The notes below the pieces were generated by a model. It worked only from the letters and a program-made list of their open reading frames with translations, searched no databases and was not told where the DNA came from. Positions 1 through 6,563 of a stretch of 64,000 nt of DNA are shown here, in pieces. A program made the position numbers and the translations under genes. The DNA comes from Oscillospiraceae bacterium (GTDB lineage: Bacteria > Bacillota > Clostridia > Oscillospirales > Oscillospiraceae): NCBI GenBank assembly GCA_021770845.1, contig JAETQF010000006.1, positions 1 through 64,000 of the forward strand. Reading direction: 5' to 3'. How positions within the stretch are numbered: the first letter of the stretch is position 1; every line of letters starts with the position of its first letter.

Positions 1-123
1 ACCTCTGTCTGCGGGGAACAGTATATCACCGCCGCTTCCGGCGAGGATACCAAAACATACAGCCGGTGCATATTGGGTGCATATTCTTGCAGATTTGCCC
101 TGTTCGAAAGTATAGCGGGATAA
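1..123 (+). CDS. Possible C-terminal tail of a gene entering from the left (partial)
   Basis: Frame 1 is open from the first base to a TAA at 121-123 and reads a 40-residue tail ending in RFALFESIAG. A perfect hairpin follows the stop at once (125-152), as expected at the end of a transcription unit. No family is recognised. The stretch also holds a tandem GTGCATATT repeat. It would belong to the integrated element that carries the recombinase downstream. The short length makes a chance open frame possible. Confidence 0.25.
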   Translation, partial: TSVCGEQYITAASGEDTKTYSRCILGAYSCRFALFESIAG

Positions 124-124
124 A

Positions 125-152
125 GGGCGGGGGTCACAAGTGACCCCCGCCC
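125..152. terminator. Perfect 13-bp inverted repeat, terminator-like hairpin
   Basis: GGGCGGGGGTCAC at 125-137 pairs perfectly with GTGACCCCCGCCC at 140-152 around a 2-nt centre. It lies directly after the stop of the partial frame. There is no T-run on either side, so it may be a protein-binding palindrome rather than an intrinsic terminator. Its arm contains the GGGGTCAC unit repeated downstream. Confidence 0.45.
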
Positions 153-304
153 GAATCACAACGCCCCGCAGTGCGGGTCGTTTCAAGGGCTTCCAGGCTT
201 TGAAACCTGGGCGTATACGGGGGTCACATTCTGCCCGCTGGGGTCACTGCTGGGGTCTGATATTGCTCAAATGCCCATGGGTGGCCGCTTTGGGCGGGGG
301 TCAG
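129..304 (+). repeat. Dispersed GGGGTCA-type repeats
   Basis: GGGGGTCAC or close variants occur at 129-137, 219-227, 240-247 (GGGGTCAC), 252-258 (GGGGTCT) and 296-304 (GGGGGTCAG). The reverse complement is at 140-148. Such clustered repeats in a gene-free stretch of a mobile element could be iterons, recombinase or excisionase arm sites, or a transfer-origin region. Function is not shown by the sequence. Confidence 0.4.
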
Positions 305-623
305 TGCGGGAATAAGGGCTGAAATCATGGAGATGAGGGACCAAAAAATTGTGTATTCCACTCAACAGGAGCTACGCCTAAACAGCCAGAAGTAGTACCA
401 TGAGCCACCTCAAAAAATGGGGCGCAGTAAACAATAAGAGGGCCTCTTTCCTCGGCTCCGTACACTTCTGAGGGAGAGTGCGAATTGCACCAGTGTATAC
501 AAAGAGAAGGGCACCGCCAGTACGGCAGAAAAAATATGTGTCTGAACTGATAATTCTTGCCGTTCCCAGTAGCTATTCCCACCAGAGTGTGGTATGGTGT
601 GTCGCTACGAAGGAGGTGGGAAA
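305..623. other. Gene-free leader upstream of the DUF6809 and recombinase genes
   Basis: No convincing gene is seen. The long minus-strand frame at 325-636 has an unnatural composition and no ribosome-binding site. The far right end carries AAGGAGGTGGG, the ribosome-binding site of the next gene. A TATGGT box at 593-598 has no matching -35, so no promoter is claimed. Confidence 0.4.
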
Positions 624-926
624 ATGAGAAAAACACTGGAAGATTTCTACTACGGCAACATCGTCCCCTGTGAGCGGCAGATGACGCACGGCTCAGAACT
701 GAAGAAGGCGGCAGACCGTATCGCCCACTATGAGAGCCAACTCATGGAACGAATCAACGAAACCGAGCAGACAATTCTCGCAAAACTCATCAGGTCGCAG
801 CACGAGATCGACAGCATCACAGCCCTGGAAAATTTCATCCTGGGCTTCCGGCTGGGAGTTCGGATGATGGCTGAGTGCATGGACGATCATGACGGCGACA
901 CTCGGGAGGTGACCGACAGTGGCTAA
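624..926 (+). CDS. DUF6809-like small protein of the integrated element
   Basis: This 100-residue protein starts MRKTLEDFYYGN and resembles the DUF6809 family. I recall that family as common beside recombinases in Clostridia mobile elements; its function is unknown. It is mostly helical, with a charged middle and a conserved-looking segment around residues 55-80 (HEIDSITALENFILGFRLGV). The ATG at 624 is chosen because AAGGAGGTGGG lies just upstream; an ATA-region start further left lacks this. Its end overlaps the recombinase start by 8 nt, so the two are translationally coupled. A role in controlling or accompanying integration is inferred from position only. Confidence 0.8.
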   Translation: MRKTLEDFYYGNIVPCERQMTHGSELKKAADRIAHYESQLMERINETEQTILAKLIRSQHEIDSITALENFILGFRLGVRMMAECMDDHDGDTREVTDSG

Positions 927-2073
927 AAAGCGGGCCAACGGCGAGGGCAACATTCGCAAGCGAAAAGATGGCCGTTGGGAGGGCCGCTACACAGCGGGGC
1001 ACAACCCGGAAACAGGAAAAGCCATCTATAAAAACGTGCTGGCGAAAACCCAGAAGGAATGCAAAGAAAAGCTGTCGGCGGCACTGGAACAGGCCGGAAA
1101 AGTGGACGCATACAAAACCGACCAATACACAGTAGGACAGTGGGCGGAAGCCTGGTTTGAGAATTATGCCAAGCCCTCCATCCGGGAAACCACCGCAGCC
1201 TACTACAAGAACTACATCGACAAGCACATCATACCCAACATCGGGAAAATCAAGCTCAACAAGCTCACCACCTTGGATATCCAGAAGTTCTACAACAAAG
1301 CCAAGACCAAAGGCCGAGTCAAACGCTACGAGGGTATGAAGGATCTGAGCTTGAGCGCCAAGACCATCCGGGGCCTCCACGCCATGCTCCGCCAGTGCTT
1401 GGACCAGGCAGTGCAGGAGCGGCTCATCCCGTACAACCCCGCCGCCGGGTGCAAGCTGCCGCCCAAGGAAAAGAAAGAGATGCAGACGCTTCCAGCGGAG
1501 AAAATCAGCGCCTACCTCGCCGCCGCAGAGGAACATGGTGTCCTCCCCATGTTCTACCTGGAGCTGACCACAGGTCTGAGAAGGGGAGAACTGGTAGCCC
1601 TTCTCTGGGATGACCTTGACCTGGAGGCCCAGACCCTCACCATCTCCAAATCCGCCGGGCGGATCAACGGCGAGGTGAAGGTAACTCAGCCCAAGACCGC
1701 CAACTCGGTGAGGACGATCTACCTGCCAAAAGAAACGGTGGATCTGCTCGTCCAGGAGCACGCCAAGCACTCCAGCAACCCGATCATGTTCCCCTCCCCG
1801 GTGACAGGCAGGCTCTACGGCCCGGATTGCATCGGGCGGTTGCACAAGAACCTGCTGAAGAAAGCCGGGATCGCTGAGAACATCCCGTTCCACGGCCTCC
1901 GTCACACCTTCGCCACCTTAGCGATTCAACAGGGAATAGACGCCAAAACGGTTTCCAGCATCCTGGGCCACTACAGTGCTGGGTTTACCCTTGACACCTA
2001 CACCCACGTCACGGGCGAGATGCAGAAAGACGCCGCCCAGCGGATGGGCAGTTTCATGGCCCAGGCAGTCTAA
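919..2073 (+). CDS. int: Tyrosine recombinase/integrase of an integrative element
   Basis: A 384-residue site-specific recombinase that would integrate and excise its element by strand exchange at att sites. Residues 1-60 form a basic arm-type DNA-binding domain rich in K/R/G (MAKKRANGEGNIRKRKDGRW). A core-binding helical domain spans about 70-170 and the catalytic domain about 180-375. Active-site pieces visible are the Arg in TTGLRRGE (about 221), HxxR in HGLRHTF (about 325-328), LGH (about 350) and the nucleophile Tyr in DTYTH (about 360). Start is GTG at 919 behind GGGAGGTGA. The gene points at, and ends 170 bp from, the 3' end of tRNA-Pro, the classic arrangement for an element inserted in a tRNA gene. 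Length is normal and all catalytic motifs are intact. Confidence 0.95.
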   Translation: MAKKRANGEGNIRKRKDGRWEGRYTAGHNPETGKAIYKNVLAKTQKECKEKLSAALEQAGKVDAYKTDQYTVGQWAEAWFENYAKPSIRETTAAYYKNYIDKHIIPNIGKIKLNKLTTLDIQKFYNKAKTKGRVKRYEGMKDLSLSAKTIRGLHAMLRQCLDQAVQERLIPYNPAAGCKLPPKEKKEMQTLPAEKISAYLAAAEEHGVLPMFYLELTTGLRRGELVALLWDDLDLEAQTLTISKSAGRINGEVKVTQPKTANSVRTIYLPKETVDLLVQEHAKHSSNPIMFPSPVTGRLYGPDCIGRLHKNLLKKAGIAENIPFHGLRHTFATLAIQQGIDAKTVSSILGHYSAGFTLDTYTHVTGEMQKDAAQRMGSFMAQAV

Positions 2074-2195
2074 AAACCCAGAAAAAGAACGCGGGAGCGC
2101 CGAGCCAAGAGGCTGGCACTCCCGCGAAATTTTCTGGTATGGGTCTTGTTTGGGTCAAAACGCAAACACGCAAAATCCAGATGAACAAATCCGAG

Positions 2196-2242
2196 TGAAA
2201 AGCAAGCAAAATCTCCTGATTCGGCCAAGAACCAGGAGATTT
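2196..2242 (-). terminator. Terminator of the tRNA operon
   Basis: On the minus strand a 10-bp stem (2233-2242 with 2209-2218, AAATCTCCTG / CAGGAGATTT) follows the tRNA-Pro 3' end by one base. It is followed by a TTTTGCTTGCTTTTC tract. This is a good intrinsic terminator for the six-tRNA operon. Confidence 0.75.
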
Positions 2243-2243
2243 A

Positions 2244-2290
2244 TGGTCGGAGTGCCGGGATTCGAACCCGGGGCCTCTTGGACCCGAACC
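2244..2290. other. Probable attachment-site junction in the 3' half of tRNA-Pro
   Basis: The recombinase gene ends just left of the tRNA-Pro 3' end and the tRNA is complete, including CCA. Elements of this kind usually re-create the tRNA 3' end on integration. The att core is therefore expected within the T-arm and acceptor region here. The partner att copy would lie to the left, outside the window, so the core cannot be delimited. Confidence 0.35.
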
Positions 2291-2320
2291 AAGCGCGATA
2301 CCAAACTTCGCCACACCCCG
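2244..2320 (-). tRNA. tRNA-Pro (anticodon CGG)
   Basis: A 77-nt cloverleaf on the minus strand, read from CGGGGTG to ...CACTCCGACCA. The acceptor pairs seven bases (one G-U). The anticodon loop is TTCGGGT in a CTTGG/CCAAG stem, giving CGG. CCA is encoded. It is the last gene of the tRNA operon and the probable integration target of the neighbouring element. Confidence 0.95.
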
Positions 2321-2330
2321 ATATTGAATT

Positions 2331-2362
2331 AAAAGGCAGAGGGCGGGCCGCAGCCCGCCCTC
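2331..2362 (-). terminator. Hairpin between tRNA-Cys and tRNA-Pro
   Basis: A 10-bp perfect stem (2339-2348 with 2353-2362, GAGGGCGGGC / GCCCGCCCTC) is followed on the minus strand by TGCCTTTTAATT. It could partly terminate before tRNA-Pro or act as a processing hairpin. Confidence 0.55.
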
Positions 2363-2368
2363 TCGTTT

Positions 2369-2443
2369 TGGAGGCGCCACCCAGATTTGAACTGGGGCAT
2401 CAGGATTTTGCAGACCCTTGCCTTACCACTTGGCTATGGCGCC
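2369..2443 (-). tRNA. tRNA-Cys (anticodon GCA)
   Basis: A 75-nt cloverleaf on the minus strand with acceptor GGCGCCA paired to TGGCGCC, then T and an encoded CCA. The anticodon loop CTGCAAA sits in an AGGGT/ATCCT stem. Fifth gene of the operon. Confidence 0.95.
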
Positions 2444-2461
2444 GAACACTATATTATATTC

Positions 2462-2489
2462 AAAAAGAAGTGCTTTAGCACTTCTTTTT
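2462..2489 (-). terminator. Terminator-like hairpin between tRNA-Gly and tRNA-Cys
   Basis: A 12-bp perfect stem AAAAAGAAGTGC / GCACTTCTTTTT with a TTTA loop (2474-2477) has A and T runs on both sides. It could work on either strand. Because tRNA-Cys and tRNA-Pro lie beyond it on the minus strand and have no evident separate promoter, termination here must be partial or it serves processing. Confidence 0.55.
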
Positions 2490-2499
2490 GAAATTTTTC

Positions 2500-2575
2500 T
2501 GGAGCGAGTGACGAGGCTCGAACTCGCTACCTCCACCTTGGCAAGGTGGCGCTCTACCAGATGAGCTACACTCGC
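2500..2575 (-). tRNA. tRNA-Gly (anticodon GCC)
   Basis: A 76-nt cloverleaf on the minus strand with acceptor GCGAGTG/CACTCGC, discriminator T and an encoded CCA. Anticodon loop TTGCCAA in a CCACC/GGTGG stem. Confidence 0.95.
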
Positions 2576-2578
2576 ATA

Positions 2579-2654
<76 letters not shown>

Positions 2655-2666
2655 ATAAAAGGGAAA

Positions 2667-2743
<77 letters not shown>

Positions 2744-2751
2744 ACAAAGTG

Positions 2752-2827
2752 TGGTGGGAACAACAGGGCTCGAACCTGTGACCCCTTGCTTGTAAGGCAA
2801 GTGCTCTCCCAGCTGAGCTATGCTCCC
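2752..2827 (-). tRNA. tRNA-Val (anticodon TAC)
   Basis: A 76-nt cloverleaf on the minus strand with acceptor GGGAGCA/TGTTCCC and ACCA encoded. Anticodon loop CTTACAA in a CTTGC/GCAAG stem. First gene of the tRNA operon, just behind its promoter. Confidence 0.95.
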
Positions 2828-2861
2828 CAATCATTCCTCCGTTCGTCAGACGGCGAAAGCA

Positions 2862-2890
2862 ATTATACCAAACAAAGTGGGGCCTGTCAA
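2862..2890 (-). promoter_or_regulatory. Promoter of the tRNA operon
   Basis: On the minus strand a perfect TTGACA (2885-2890) and a perfect TATAAT (2862-2867) are separated by 17 bp. This consensus strength fits a stable-RNA operon. Confidence 0.92.
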
Positions 2891-2953
2891 GCACAAAATG
2901 AAAAATTCTGGCTTTAATCGTCAAATCGGCCGCCCCCTCAAAATTGGGCCCGC

Positions 2954-3412
2954 TTACCGCAGATCCACCCGGAACGTCCCGCCGCGTACCGTCACCACAG
3001 CGTATCCCGGGCGGTTGTTCACCCCGCCCGCCGTCCCCGGGTTGAGCAGCCACACGCCGCCCTCTGGCTGGCTCAGCGCCTGGTGGGTGTGACCGAAGCA
3101 CACCACCGCCGCCCCCCGGCGCTTTCCCTCCTCCACCAGCCGATCCGTACCCTGTTTGGCATAGAAACGGTGGCCGTGGGCCAGAAAAAACCGCACGCCC
3201 TCCGCCTCCACCAGCAGCTCGTCCGGCCCGATGCAGAGATCGCAATTCCCACGCACCATATCCATAGGCAAGTCCGGGTAGACGTCCGCCAGGGCCTGGC
3301 CGTCCCGGTAGTTGTCCCCCAGGAAAAACACCCGCTGGGGCTGTTCCTTTTCTATGGCGTCCAGCATCAGGCTCAGCCGCCCGTGGGAATCGGAGAAAAC
3401 TAAAATCTTCAT
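2954..3412 (-). CDS. YfcE/MJ0936-type metallophosphoesterase
   Basis: A 152-residue calcineurin-like phosphodiesterase. Metal-binding motifs appear in order: FSDSHG near residue 6 (DxH), GDNYRDG near 33 (GDxxxD type), RGNCD near 55 (GNCD), AHGHR near 80 and CFGHTHQ near 107. Length matches the compact YfcE family, which hydrolyses phosphodiesters with two metal ions in the cytosol; the physiological substrate is unknown. The ATG at 3412 begins MKILVFSDSHG as in relatives. An ATG four codons earlier (MVNP) is possible, because GGAAAGGA lies close to both. It is divergent from the next gene. Confidence 0.9.
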   Translation of the reverse strand: MKILVFSDSHGRLSLMLDAIEKEQPQRVFFLGDNYRDGQALADVYPDLPMDMVRGNCDLCIGPDELLVEAEGVRFFLAHGHRFYAKQGTDRLVEEGKRRGAAVVCFGHTHQALSQPEGGVWLLNPGTAGGVNNRPGYAVVTVRGGTFRVDLR

Positions 3413-3467
3413 GGGGTTCACCATTCCTTTCCCCGCACATATACTGGGAATGATTGGAGGGAGTCCT

Positions 3468-3728
3468 ATGCCGAATTTTGACGAACTGATGAAGGGAAAA
3501 GAGGCCGCCCGCCTCATGAGCGACAAGGGCAGGCTGGAGCAGCTCCGGGATGCGCCGGAGACCCAGCAGATCTTTTCCATGCTGAGCCGCACCACCGGCG
3601 ATCTGGAGTCCGCCGCGGAGCGGGCCGCCAAGGGAGACACCGCCCAGCTCACCGACGCCATCCGCCAGCTCATGCGGGATCCGGAGGGGGCCCGGCTGAT
3701 TCAGAAGATGAAGGACAGCTTGAAGTAA
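3468..3728 (+). CDS. Small helical protein of unknown function (86 aa)
   Basis: A charged, helix-rich 86-residue protein starting MPNFDELMKGKEAARLMSDK and ending in a basic EGARLIQKMKDSLK. No signal peptide, membrane segment or known motif is visible. The start is set by GGAGGGAG five bases ahead of the ATG. It opens a three-gene plus-strand cluster (29 nt to the next gene) and is divergent from the phosphodiesterase. The N-terminal part is reminiscent of small DNA- or coat-associated proteins of Clostridia, but I do not recognise a family. Confidence 0.8.
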   Translation: MPNFDELMKGKEAARLMSDKGRLEQLRDAPETQQIFSMLSRTTGDLESAAERAAKGDTAQLTDAIRQLMRDPEGARLIQKMKDSLK

Positions 3729-3757
3729 TCCAAACCGCCGCGAGGAAAGGGGCAGCC

Positions 3758-4237
3758 ATGAGCGAACTGGAAGAAAAACTGGAAAGCGTTCTCGGCAACC
3801 CCCAAGCCATGGCTCAGATCATGGCCCTGGCCCAGTCGCTGAACGGGGGCGGCAGCCCGCCTGCCGCCGGGGCAGGGGAGCCGTCCCAGCCCCAGGAACA
3901 GCCCCAGGAGCAGGCCCAGAGCCCCGCGCCCCCTCCGGCGCCCGCCGCGTCCGGAGGTTCCGGAGACGGGCTGGGCAGCCTGCTGGGGGGGCTGGGCTCT
4001 CTGGATCCCAAGCTGCTGTCCGCCGCCGCGGGCCTTATCGGCCAGTTCAACAGCGGCGCGGACGATCAGCGGGTGGCCCTGCTCACCGCCCTGCGCCCCT
4101 TTGTGAAGGAGCAGCGGTACGCCAAGCTGGACAAGGCCATCCAGATCGCCAAGCTGTCCCGGCTGATCCGCTCCGGCCTGGAGCTGTTCCGGGCCCAGCG
4201 GGAGAGCGGCCGCAGGGAGGAGGACGGCCATGTATAA
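3758..4237 (+). CDS. Small protein with Pro/Ala/Gln-rich linker, unknown function (159 aa)
   Basis: Three parts are visible: an acidic helical N-terminus (MSELEEKLESVLGNPQAMAQ), a low-complexity linker of about residues 30-75 rich in P, A, Q and G, and a helical C-terminal half ending in a basic ESGRREEDGHV. There is no signal peptide. It starts behind GAGGAAAGGGG. Its end overlaps the next gene by 8 nt, so the two are coupled. The disordered linker between two helical blocks suggests a scaffold-like or spore or cell-surface accessory protein. That is speculation. Confidence 0.78.
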   Translation: MSELEEKLESVLGNPQAMAQIMALAQSLNGGGSPPAAGAGEPSQPQEQPQEQAQSPAPPPAPAASGGSGDGLGSLLGGLGSLDPKLLSAAAGLIGQFNSGADDQRVALLTALRPFVKEQRYAKLDKAIQIAKLSRLIRSGLELFRAQRESGRREEDGHV

Positions 4238-4610
4238 CCAATACCTGGACGGCAGCGACTTTGTCCTGCTGGATCCCGAGCCCCAGGCCCAGCCGTCCGG
4301 CCGCCACGCACAGGGGCCCAGCCGCCCCGGCCCGGGGCCGTCCCACCGGCCAATGCCCCAGCCCGGCCCCCGGCCCCAGCCAAAAAACGACCTGGTGGGC
4401 GAGATCACCGGCGGGCTGGGCCAGCTGCTGGACGGGGTGCTGAAGCACTTTTCCCTGGAAAACTTCGACACCGGCGACATCCTGCTGGTGCTGATCATCC
4501 TGTTCCTCTACCTGGAGGGGGACAATCTGGAGCTGGTGATCACCCTGGGCCTCATGCTGCTGCTGGGCCTGGGGGACGACAAGCCCAAGGAGAAGGGGGA
4601 GGAGTGCTGA
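4230..4610 (+). CDS. Pro-rich protein with hydrophobic C-terminal segment (126 aa)
   Basis: The first 55 residues are rich in proline, glutamine and arginine. The C-terminal half carries two short hydrophobic stretches (ILLVLIILFLYLEG and LVITLGLMLLLGLGDD) split by an acidic EGDN turn. I recall similar short leucine-rich tails in uncharacterised Clostridia proteins, some linked to sporulation, but cannot assign a family. It overlaps the preceding gene by 8 nt. Its stop abuts, base to base, the stop of the convergent LolA-like gene, leaving no room for a terminator. Confidence 0.78.
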   Translation: MYNQYLDGSDFVLLDPEPQAQPSGRHAQGPSRPGPGPSHRPMPQPGPRPQPKNDLVGEITGGLGQLLDGVLKHFSLENFDTGDILLVLIILFLYLEGDNLELVITLGLMLLLGLGDDKPKEKGEEC

Positions 4611-5375
4611 TCACCGCTCCGGCGTGTAAAGCTGGGTTCCGTCCGGGAGGGTAAAAATGCCCGCCGCCTGATCCAGGGGGCTCACCACCTGCTGGGAGGA
4701 CATGGCGTATACCAGCTCGCCGTCCTTTTCCGTCTCCGCCGCCATCAGCAGGCCGCTGGTTTCCGAGATCCAGTACCGCTCCACATAGCCCAGCTCCCGG
4801 GAGGCCGCCTCCACAAAGACGCAGGGCAGGCCGTCCCGCTCCACATAGCCCGCGGCGGTGATCCGCTCCTTGTCCAGCGCCAGCACATCCTCATAGGTGG
4901 GCAGGCGCTGGATCAGATCGGCGGACAAGTCCGACCCCGGGCCCTCATACACCGTGCTCTCCCGGTCGTACCACAGCCACAGCCGGCCGGCCCCTAAAAT
5001 GGCGTGCTCCACCCGGCCGGAGGCCAGGGTCACGTCCGTCCGGCTCCAGCCCCCGTCCGCCCAGATCTGGGCGGAGGCGGAGCCCACCGGCTGTCCCGCG
5101 TCAAAATACTGCACCGTCACCGTCCGGCTGTAGCTCTCGTACCGGGTCAGGGAGGCGATGAGGCTCTGCACCGTCCGGGTGGACACCTCCACCATCAGCC
5201 CGCCCTGCTCCCCGCTGGGCGGCCCGCTGGGATCCGCGCTGGCTGTGGCGTCCGGGTTGGCCAGCTCCAATTTGGGGGTAGGGGCGAACAGATTCATGGA
5301 AAAGCTGTACAGCACCGCCGCCAGCACCACCAGGATGATCACCGCCGCCAGGATGGTGCGCTTTCGCTCCTCCAC
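4611..5375 (-). CDS. LolA-like membrane-anchored protein
   Basis: A 254-residue protein with a short basic N-terminus, one membrane segment at about residues 8-30 (TILAAVIILVVLAAVLYSFS) and an extracytoplasmic domain that looks like the LolA/LolB half-barrel. That domain has repeated strands with a VERYWISE...GLLMAAET-type pair. There is no lipobox Cys, so it is anchored rather than lipidated. Clostridia carry such LolA-fold proteins, for example GerS involved in germination, but identity is not established. Starts at GTG behind GGGGGAG. It is the last gene of the minus-strand envelope block after wecB-like and tagO-like genes. Confidence 0.82.
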   Translation of the reverse strand: MEERKRTILAAVIILVVLAAVLYSFSMNLFAPTPKLELANPDATASADPSGPPSGEQGGLMVEVSTRTVQSLIASLTRYESYSRTVTVQYFDAGQPVGSASAQIWADGGWSRTDVTLASGRVEHAILGAGRLWLWYDRESTVYEGPGSDLSADLIQRLPTYEDVLALDKERITAAGYVERDGLPCVFVEAASRELGYVERYWISETSGLLMAAETEKDGELVYAMSSQQVVSPLDQAAGIFTLPDGTQLYTPER

Positions 5376-5408
5376 GCAAGCTCCCCCTTTCCCGCCGCCG
5401 GCCTCCGG

Positions 5409-6563
5409 TCAGCGGCTTTGAAATGTCTCCGGCGGACGGCTGGATCGGCCGAAGTAGTACAAAATGGCGTCGGCGATCCGGCGGCAGGCCGTCCCGTCCC
5501 CGTAGGGGTTGACGGCGTGGGCCATCCCGGCATAGGCCGCCGGAGACTCGATCAGCTCCGACGCCAGGTTGAAAATATCCGTCTCATGGGTGCCCGCGAT
5601 GCGCACCGTCCCCGCCGCCACCGCCTCGGGCCGCTCCGTCTCCCGGCGCAGGACAAGCACCGGCTTGCCCAGGGCGGGGGCCTCCTCCTGGAGGCCGCCG
5701 GAGTCGGTGAGCACCAGGTAGCTCCGGGCCATCAGGTTGTGCATCTCGTCGGCGGTGAGGGGATCCACCAGATGGACGTTGTCCAGCCCCTCCAGCCGGC
5801 TCCGGGCCGCCTTCTGCACCACCGGGGACAGGTGCACCGGATACACCAGCTCGACCTGATCCGCGTAGGTGAGGGCCAGCCGCCGCAGGGCCTTCATGAT
5901 CTGCGCCATGGGCTCGCCGTAATTCTCCCGGCGGTGGCAGGTGACCACAATCACCTTTTTGCCCTGATAGTCCAGCCGGTTCAGCTCCTCGGTGGTGAAC
6001 CGGAAGTCGTCCCGCACGGTGGTGCCCAGGGCGTCGATGACGGTGTTGCCGGTGACAAACACGCCCTTCGCCACCCCCTCCGCCGCCAGGTTGCGGCGGT
6101 TGCTCTCGGTGGGGCAGAAGTGGAGATCCGCCAGCCGGCTCACCATGCAGCGGTTCATCTCCTCCGGGAAGGGGGAGTACTTGTCCCCGGTGCGCAGGCC
6201 GGCCTCCACGTGGCCGATGGAGATCTGCTGGTAGAAGGCCGCCAGCGCCCCGGCAAAGGTGGTGGAGGTGTCCCCGTGCACCAGCACCAGGTCGGGCCGC
6301 ACCTGCTGGAACACGGTTTCCAGCCCCAGCAGGCACTTGGAGGTAATGGTGGACAGGCTCTGCTTGGCCTCCATGATGTCCAGGTCGAATTCCGGCTTGA
6401 TCCGGAAGATGTCCAGCACCGTGTCCAGCATCTGCCGGTGCTGGGCGGTGACGCAGCAAGAGCTCTCAAATTCCGGGCGGCGCTCCAGCTCCTTCACCAG
6501 GGGGGCCATCTTGATGGCCTCAGGCCGGGTGCCAAAAATCGTCATCACCTTCAGCTTATCCAT
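5409..6563 (-). CDS. wecB: UDP-N-acetylglucosamine 2-epimerase (non-hydrolysing)
   Basis: A 384-residue epimerase converting UDP-GlcNAc to UDP-ManNAc, the sugar donor for teichoic-acid linkage units and surface glycans. The start of the family signature, FGTRPEAIKMAPL, lies at residues 10-22. HVEAGLRTG (about 125) and the C-terminal TDSGGLQEEAPALGKPV (about 290) bind UDP-GlcNAc. Length is typical. The ATG at 6563 overlaps the stop of the tagO-like gene by 8 nt, so the pair is coupled and forms a teichoic-acid-type linkage module. Also called mnaA in Bacillus. Confidence 0.95.
   Translation of the reverse strand: MDKLKVMTIFGTRPEAIKMAPLVKELERRPEFESSCCVTAQHRQMLDTVLDIFRIKPEFDLDIMEAKQSLSTITSKCLLGLETVFQQVRPDLVLVHGDTSTTFAGALAAFYQQISIGHVEAGLRTGDKYSPFPEEMNRCMVSRLADLHFCPTESNRRNLAAEGVAKGVFVTGNTVIDALGTTVRDDFRFTTEELNRLDYQGKKVIVVTCHRRENYGEPMAQIMKALRRLALTYADQVELVYPVHLSPVVQKAARSRLEGLDNVHLVDPLTADEMHNLMARSYLVLTDSGGLQEEAPALGKPVLVLRRETERPEAVAAGTVRIAGTHETDIFNLASELIESPAAYAGMAHAVNPYGDGTACRRIADAILYYFGRSSRPPETFQSR

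Noticed and set aside
325-636. 103-residue minus-strand frame in the element leader
   Set aside because: Cys/His/Ser/Pro-rich composition without any pattern, no ribosome-binding site, and it overlaps the SD and start of the DUF6809-like gene.
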